In this document: in pieces, positions 29,008-33,368 of the stretch
How positions within the stretch are numbered: position 1 is the first letter of the stretch
Layout of the letters: every line of letters begins with the position of its first letter
Source: Pseudomonadota bacterium
GTDB taxonomy: Bacteria > Pseudomonadota > Gammaproteobacteria > Steroidobacterales > Steroidobacteraceae
Length of the DNA: 33,368 nucleotides
Reading direction: 5' to 3'
NCBI GenBank assembly: GCA_026398785.1
Contig: JAPLSF010000033.1
Coordinates: 1 to 33,368 of the forward strand
Made by a program: the position numbers and the translations under genes
Notes under the pieces: generated by a model
The model's input: only the letters and a program-made list of their open reading frames with translations
What the model was told of the DNA's origin: nothing
Databases searched by the model: none

Positions 29008-30918
29008 ATGGCACACATCTCGGACCTGATCGCCACCGACATCGAGCAGTACCTGCACCAGCACGAGCACAAGAGCCTGCTGCGGTTCATCACCTGCGGC
29101 AGCGTCGACGATGGCAAGAGCACGCTGATCGGCCGTCTGCTCTACGACTCGAAGATGATCTTCGAGGACCAGCTCGCGGCGCTCGAGGCGGATTCGAAGA
29201 AAGTCGGAACGCAGGGCGGCGAACTCGATTTCGCCCTGCTGGTCGACGGCCTCGCTGCGGAACGCGAGCAGGGCATTACGATCGACGTGGCCTACCGCTT
29301 TTTCTCGACGGACAAGCGCAAGTTCATCGTCGCCGACACGCCGGGACACGAGCAGTACACGCGCAACATGGTGACGGGTGCGTCCAGCGCCGATCTCGCC
29401 GTGATACTGATCGACGCACGCAAGGGCGTGCTGACGCAGACACGCCGGCACAGCTACCTGGTGTCGCTGATCGGCATCAAGAAGGTCGTGCTCGCGATCA
29501 ACAAGATGGACCTGGTCGGGTACAGCGAGTCCACTTTCGACAAGATCGTCGAGGACTACACGGCGTTCGCCAGGCAGATCGGCATCAACGAGTTCGTCGC
29601 GATCCCGGTGTCGGGCCTGCGCGGCGACAACATCAAGGACCCGAGCGCGCACACGGACTGGTACCACGGGCCGACGCTGATGGGTTACCTCGAGACCGTC
29701 AACATCGAGGACGTCGCCCAGCATCGGCCGCTGCGAATGCCGGTGCAGTGGGTCAACCGCCCGAACCTCGACTTTCGTGGTTTTGCCGGCACGATCGCGA
29801 GCGGCATGGTGAAGCAAGGTGAGCGGGTTCGCGTGCTGCCCTCGGGCCGCGAGAGCACCGTCACGCGCATCGTGACGATGGACGGCGATCTCGACCACGC
29901 GATCGCTGGCCAGGCGATCACGCTCACGCTCGCCGACGAGATCGACATCAGCCGTGGTGACGTCATCGCCCGGCCGGACGACCTGCCGGGCGTCGCCGAT
30001 CAGTTCGAGGCGGTCGTCGTGTGGATGTCCGACGAACCGATGCTGCCTGGACGCCCGTACTGGCTGAAGATCGGCACCAAGCAGGTCGCCGCGACGATCA
30101 CGGAGCCGAAGTACAAGGTGAACGTCAACACGCTCGAGCACCTGGCGGCAAAGAAGCTCGAGTTGAACGAGATTGGCATCTGCAACGTGTCGCTCGACCA
30201 GCCGATCGCATTCGACCCGTACGAGCAGTGCCACGAGACCGGCTCGTTCATCCTGATCGACCGCCTCACCAACGCCACGGTCGGCGCGGGCATGATTCAT
30301 TTTGCCCTGCGTCGTTCGCAGAACATCCACTGGCAGGCGCTCGACGTGAACACGAAGTCGCGTGCGGCGCTCAAGGGGCAGCAGCCCGCGGTGTTGTGGC
30401 TGACGGGTCTGTCGGGCGCCGGCAAGTCGACGATCGCCAACATGGTCGAGAAGCGGCTGCTGGCCCTCGGCAAGCACACCTACCTGCTCGACGGCGACAA
30501 CGTTCGCCACGGCTTGAACCGGGACCTGGGCTTCACCGATGCCGACCGCGTCGAGAACATCCGGCGTGTGGCCGAAGTCAGCAAGCTGATGGCGGATGCC
30601 GGCCTGATCGTGCTCGTTAGCTTCATTTCACCGTTCCGGGCCGAGCGCCGCATGGCGCGTGCGCTGTTCCAGACGGGCGAATTCCATGAAGTTCACGTCG
30701 ATACCCCGCTCGCGGTCGCGGAGACACGCGACGTAAAGGGCCTGTACAAGAAGGCCCGTCGCGGCGAGCTCAAGAACTTCACCGGCATCGATTCGCCATA
30801 CGAAGCGCCCGAGAACCCGGAGATCTACATCGACACGACCAGGCGCACATCCGAACAGTCGGCCGAGGCGATCGTCGAGTACCTGCAGCAGGCTGGGGTG
30901 CTCAGTCCGGCCCACTAA
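29008..30918 (+). CDS. cysN: Bifunctional sulfate adenylyltransferase subunit 1 / APS kinase (CysNC)
   Basis: A 636-aa fusion. The N-terminal CysN GTPase drives APS synthesis with CysD: G1 [20 protein letters not shown]3 DTPGHEQY, G4 NKMD, then elongation-factor-like beta barrels. The C-terminal CysC domain phosphorylates APS to PAPS: P-loop GLSGAGKST near residue 466, then [15 protein letters not shown] and [13 protein letters not shown]. The start [20 protein letters not shown] is the usual CysNC N-terminus. Coupling both activities channels sulfate to PAPS for assimilation or sulfonation. It ends the acuI-cysD-cysD-cysNC run, and the repeat locus begins within about 10 bp. Confidence 0.96.
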   Translation: MAHISDLIATDIEQYLHQHEHKSLLRFITCGSVDDGKSTLIGRLLYDSKMIFEDQLAALEADSKKVGTQGGELDFALLVDGLAAEREQGITIDVAYRFFSTDKRKFIVADTPGHEQYTRNMVTGASSADLAVILIDARKGVLTQTRRHSYLVSLIGIKKVVLAINKMDLVGYSESTFDKIVEDYTAFARQIGINEFVAIPVSGLRGDNIKDPSAHTDWYHGPTLMGYLETVNIEDVAQHRPLRMPVQWVNRPNLDFRGFAGTIASGMVKQGERVRVLPSGRESTVTRIVTMDGDLDHAIAGQAITLTLADEIDISRGDVIARPDDLPGVADQFEAVVVWMSDEPMLPGRPYWLKIGTKQVAATITEPKYKVNVNTLEHLAAKKLELNEIGICNVSLDQPIAFDPYEQCHETGSFILIDRLTNATVGAGMIHFALRRSQNIHWQALDVNTKSRAALKGQQPAVLWLTGLSGAGKSTIANMVEKRLLALGKHTYLLDGDNVRHGLNRDLGFTDADRVENIRRVAEVSKLMADAGLIVLVSFISPFRAERRMARALFQTGEFHEVHVDTPLAVAETRDVKGLYKKARRGELKNFTGIDSPYEAPENPEIYIDTTRRTSEQSAEAIVEYLQQAGVLSPAH

Positions 30919-30927
30919 GCGAACCAC

Positions 30928-31039
30928 GTTGCAGGCGGCCGATCCGGTACCATTTCCTGGGCTCGGAAAGCCGGGCACGCGCCAATTGCGAGCGCCTGCT
31001 CCGGTTCTCTTTCCGGCGAGCGGCAAGGCAGGCACGCGT
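30928..31039 (+). repeat. Two diverged partial copies of the hairpin element
   Basis: Copy one (30928-30982) starts GTTGCAGGCGGCCGATCCGG and ends with a degenerate core (GGGCTCGGAAAGCCGGGCAC). Copy two (30985-31039) reads TGCTCCGGTTCTCTTTCC and then GGCAAGGCAGGCACGCG. Both keep the AAGGC-GRCACGCG part of the core but lack a matching right arm. Confidence 0.6.
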
Positions 31040-31047
31040 TGACGTCA

Positions 31048-31127
31048 CAAGCGGTTGCTCCGGAGTCTTTCCCCGAGCTTGGAAAGGCAGACACGCGCTC
31101 GGGGAAAGACTCCGGAGCAACCGCTTG
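31048..31127. repeat. Hairpin element H2 (31-bp perfect arms, 18-nt loop)
   Basis: Positions 31048-31078 are exactly complementary to 31097-31127. The loop is TTGGAAAGGCAGACACGC. Only the inner part of the arm (CTTTCCCCGAGC) resembles H1; the outer 19 bases (CAAGCGGTTGCTCCGGAGT) are specific to this copy but still perfectly paired. Confidence 0.95.
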
Positions 31128-31296
31128 CGAGACTGCGCCTGCGCATCTTCCACGCAGGCGGAAAGGATCGCACGGCGCATGCAACGTCGATTTCGCACCC
31201 TCACCCCCAAAGCGGGAGGTCGGCTGCAGGCCGGATGAGGGTCCTGGCGTCTGACCCGGCATGTCCTGTCGCGATCGCAAAGGCTGACACTCGATA

Positions 31297-31384
31297 GTTG
31301 CAGGCGGCCGATCCGGTAGCTTGCCCCGAGCGCGTGTCTGCCTTTCCAAGCTCGGGGCAAGGTACCGGATCGGTCGCCTGCAAC
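31297..31384. repeat. Hairpin element H3 (35-bp arms, inverted 18-nt loop)
   Basis: Positions 31297-31331 pair with 31350-31384 at 33 of 35 positions. The loop GCGTGTCTGCCTTTCCAA is the exact reverse complement of the H2 loop, although the inner arms (CCCCGAGC ... GCTCGGGG) keep the same order. Confidence 0.95.
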
Positions 31385-31386
31385 CC

Positions 31387-31437
31387 GCACGTGTCTGCCT
31401 TTCCAAGCTTGGGGAAAGGCACGGGATCGGCCGCCTG
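31387..31437 (-). repeat. Inverted partial copy of the hairpin element
   Basis: On the plus strand it reads GTGTCTGCCTTTCCAAGCTT and then GGGGAAAGG ... GGATCGGCCGCC, i.e. core plus one arm in reverse orientation. It ends 7 bp before the stop codon of the regulator gene. Confidence 0.7.
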
Positions 31438-31444
31438 GGAGACA

Positions 31445-32857
31445 TCACTCGATCGAAAACGGGACGATGCGCCGTTCGTTCGTCCGGACGGTGAGCTTTC
31501 GACCGAGCGGCGGGAACGCGCGCTGGTGGCAATCGGGTCGCTCACAGATGCGGCAACTGACGCCAACGGGCACGGCCGCGCCATCGAGGCTGAGCCCTTC
31601 CGAGTAGACGACCTTATCGGCATGGGCGACTTCACAGCCGATGCCGATTGCGTATTGCCGGTTGGGGCGCAGGAAGTTGCCCGAACGTTTGACGATGCTG
31701 CGTCCCACGCACAGGTAGCGGACACCGTCTGGCATCTCCGCGACCTGCACCAGGATGCGGCCGGGATGACCGAAGGCCTCGTGCACGTTCCACAGCGGGC
31801 ATGCCCCACCGAAACGCGCGAACTGGAAGCGCGTCGAGCTGTGTCGCTTGGTGATGTTGCCGGCCTGGTCCACGCGCACGAAATAGAACGGCACGCCGCG
31901 CGCGCCCGGCCGTTGCAGCGTGCTCAGGCGGTGCGACACCTGCTCGAAGCTCGCGTTGTAGCGGTGCTGCAGTTGCTCGATGTCGTGGCGCAATTCCATT
32001 GCCGACGCCGCGAAGCGCCGGTACGGCATCACTAGCGCACCCGCCGCGTAATTGAGCAGACCGATGCGGGCAATGTCGCGTGCAGTCGCCGACTCGAGCT
32101 CGGCCGTCGCCAGCACGTCATTGCAGAGGTCCGTAAAGAGCAGATCGGCCAGTTGCGTCGCGAGCTGGAACGCACGAGTCGGCTCGGCCAGGTCGCGGTC
32201 GAGCGTCAGCACCTTCGTTGCGGGATCGTAATGACGGATCAGTCCGGCATCCGCCTGGGCCCGAACGACGCGGATACCGAACCGATCCGTCAGCGCCCGC
32301 TCAAGCGTGGCCACGGCATTGCCATCGCCGTCGATGCCGATGTCGGCCGCGAGCGCTTCGGCCGCGACGTCCAGTTCATCGACGTAGTTGTCGCGGTAAT
32401 GGAAGAAGTCCCGAACTTCCTGGTACGGCACCAGCGAGTCCGGCGCGTCCTCGGTCCGCATCCGCACCGTCTCGTCGAAGCGCAGGATCCGCTCATCGAG
32501 CGCGCGGTAGGCCCGGTGCAGGGCAAGGTACTGGCGAGCCAGTGTCGGGGTCGTGGCCGCCGCCATCTTAAGTTCCGAAAGTGCAGGGGACGGGAGCCCC
32601 AGGCCGAGGTCGGCGCTGGCCTCACGCAGGTCGGCGATCAACCGGGTTTCCTCGTCGCTGTCGAACTCACCTGGACCGACGGCGAAGATCCGCGAGAGCG
32701 CGATCAGGACCCGGGCAGTCACCGGCCGCTGGTTCGTCTCGATCTGTGACAGGTAGCTGGTCGAAAGCCCCAGCAGCTTGGCGCACGCATCGAGGGTGAG
32801 GCTCTGGCGTTCGCGCAGGGCCCGGACCTTCGGGCCGACAAACAGTTTGTCACGCAT
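31445..32857 (-). CDS. ScfR/PrpR-type short-chain fatty acyl transcriptional regulator
   Basis: Transcription factor of the ScfR group (RamB, MccR and Mycobacterium PrpR belong here), which senses acyl-CoA species and controls propionate and glyoxylate metabolism. I choose ATG 32857 (470 aa); the upstream 50 in-frame codons include the promoter. An Xre helix-turn-helix is at the N-terminus ([20 protein letters not shown]). A central IrrE-like region and the C-terminal ScfR domain ([20 protein letters not shown]) follow. A cysteine cluster near the end, CRICERPDC plus Cys in GIGCEVAH, resembles the region that, as I recall, binds an Fe-S cluster in mycobacterial PrpR. It is divergent from prpB, its probable target. 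Confidence 0.9.
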   Translation of the reverse strand: MRDKLFVGPKVRALRERQSLTLDACAKLLGLSTSYLSQIETNQRPVTARVLIALSRIFAVGPGEFDSDEETRLIADLREASADLGLGLPSPALSELKMAAATTPTLARQYLALHRAYRALDERILRFDETVRMRTEDAPDSLVPYQEVRDFFHYRDNYVDELDVAAEALAADIGIDGDGNAVATLERALTDRFGIRVVRAQADAGLIRHYDPATKVLTLDRDLAEPTRAFQLATQLADLLFTDLCNDVLATAELESATARDIARIGLLNYAAGALVMPYRRFAASAMELRHDIEQLQHRYNASFEQVSHRLSTLQRPGARGVPFYFVRVDQAGNITKRHSSTRFQFARFGGACPLWNVHEAFGHPGRILVQVAEMPDGVRYLCVGRSIVKRSGNFLRPNRQYAIGIGCEVAHADKVVYSEGLSLDGAAVPVGVSCRICERPDCHQRAFPPLGRKLTVRTNERRIVPFSIE

Positions 32858-32920
32858 TTGCAGTTTTGCAATTTCGCAGAATTTCGCAAGTTTATACGCC
32901 CTTTTTTGCAGGCCTCGCAA
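32857..32920 (-). promoter_or_regulatory. scfR promoter with phased TTTGCA/TTTCGCA operator repeats
   Basis: On the minus strand, TTGCGA (32920-32915) and TATAAA (32896-32891) with an 18-nt spacer form a promoter. Downstream and overlapping the expected transcript start, the plus strand reads TTTGCA (32857), TTTTGCA (32864), AATTTCGCA (32870) and AATTTCGCA (32880); another TTTTTTGCA lies at 32902. Similar T-tract/GCA motifs are bound by RamB-type regulators, so this is a likely operator for autoregulation and possibly for control of prpB. Confidence 0.6.
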
Positions 32921-32982
32921 TGGCGAGTTGGAGCAAACTAGCGGTCCATTCGCCTGTACACCCGTCGGAGCACCCGCATCCC

Positions 32983-33368
32983 ATGCCAACGGCCAAGAGT
33001 CCCGCATCCGCCGGCGCGAGGTTTCGCGCCGCGCTGGCCGCAGAAAAGCCCCTGCAGGTCGTCGGCGCCGTCAATGCCTACTCCGCCCTGCTCGCCGAGC
33101 GAGCCGGGTTCAAGGCGATCTATCTCTCGGGCGCTGGCGTGGCCAACGCCTCGTTCGGGTTGCCGGACCTCGGCATCACCAGCCTGAACGACGTCTGCGA
33201 AGACGTCCGCCGCATCACCTCTGCCACCGACGTGCCGTTGCTCGTCGATGCGGACACGGGTTGGGGCGCGGCATTCAACATCTCGCGCACGATCGCGGAC
33301 CTGATCAAGTCGGGCGCCGGCGCCTGCCACCTCGAAGACCAGGTGCAGGCGAAGCGCTGCGGCCACCG
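32983..33368 (+). CDS. prpB: 2-methylisocitrate lyase, 5' part, cut by window edge
   Basis: Methylcitrate-cycle enzyme that splits 2-methylisocitrate into pyruvate and succinate, the last step of propionyl-CoA breakdown. The window holds the first 128 codons. Family signatures are [30 protein letters not shown] and the catalytic-loop KRCGH with its Cys at the very edge. ATG 32983 has CGGAG about 12 nt upstream. It is divergent from the ScfR-type regulator across 125 bp. Other prp genes would be expected to the right. Confidence 0.93.
   Translation, partial: MPTAKSPASAGARFRAALAAEKPLQVVGAVNAYSALLAERAGFKAIYLSGAGVANASFGLPDLGITSLNDVCEDVRRITSATDVPLLVDADTGWGAAFNISRTIADLIKSGAGACHLEDQVQAKRCGH

Larger units (their letters stand above)
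30919..31444. repeat. Intergenic mosaic repeat locus 2
   Basis: No gene is seen in this 526-bp gap, which lies between the converging ends of cysNC and the ScfR-type regulator. It is packed with copies of the hairpin family: partial copies at 30928-30982 and 30985-31039, long hairpins at 31048-31127 and 31297-31384, and an inverted partial copy at 31387-31437. Between the long hairpins lie the tag TCGCACGGCGCATGCAACG (about 31168), a degenerate CCTCACCCCC/GCGGGAGG hairpin and a segment starting GAGGGTCCTGGCG (31238). All have counterparts in locus 1. Confidence 0.88.

Noticed and set aside
30919-31444. Possible CRISPR array
   Set aside because: The repeats are palindromic, of unequal length and orientation, and no set of uniform spacers or cas genes is present.

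Overview
The window is GC-rich chromosomal DNA from a gammaproteobacterium and carries the replication origin. It holds the conserved block gyrB-recF-dnaN-dnaA on the minus strand, divergent from rpmH-rnpA-yidD-yidC on the plus strand. The DnaA N-terminus ([19 protein letters not shown]) is of gammaproteobacterial type. GC content and the accessory genes (WS/DGAT acyltransferase, SIMPL protein, ScfR-type regulator next to prpB) would fit a Steroidobacter/Nevskia/Xanthomonas-like lineage, but the genus cannot be fixed from the sequence alone.

Layout. 1-1549: an AbgT-family transporter cut by the left edge. 1714-10027: gyrB with a 582-residue LAGLIDADG intein at the Toprim DxD motif, recF, dnaN and dnaA. 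Four near-consensus parS sites lie in recF and the recF-dnaN gap. The dnaA-dnaN gap holds an AT-rich 13-mer and inverted DnaA boxes, so it is the likely oriC. 10028-12457: rpmH, rnpA (no normal start codon after rpmH), yidD, and a yidC that is frameshifted with a conserved segment missing. 12458-12842: intergenic repeats. 12875-14019: a RES-Xre toxin-antitoxin pair. 14030-21115: mnmE and mnmG, separated by an S41-type protease, a WS/DGAT acyltransferase and a small HExxH protein. 21153-25964: a lipoprotein peptide-binding protein, a small NfeD-like protein, a SIMPL protein, a cytochrome c4 and an MBL-fold hydrolase. 26037-30918: acuI-like reductase, two tandem cysD paralogues and a cysNC fusion for sulfate activation. 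30919-31444: a second locus of the same intergenic repeats. 31445 to the end: an ScfR/PrpR-type regulator divergent from prpB, which is cut by the right edge.

How it fits together. The left third is replication initiation and segregation (DnaA, clamp, gyrase, RecF, oriC, parS) together with protein biogenesis (L34, RNase P protein, YidD/YidC). MnmE and MnmG together modify the tRNA wobble uridine. CysD with CysNC converts sulfate to APS and then PAPS. The ScfR-type regulator very probably controls the methylcitrate-cycle gene prpB.

The observations I rate highest are: (1) a family of long hairpins in both intergenic repeat loci, with near-identical 18-nt loops that occur in both orientations and arms that differ between copies but stay complementary within each copy; (2) the gyrB intein, with an apparently inserted helix-turn-helix-like segment; (3) the broken yidC; (4) rnpA with no standard start codon; (5) the parS cluster; and (6) the tandem cysD duplication.
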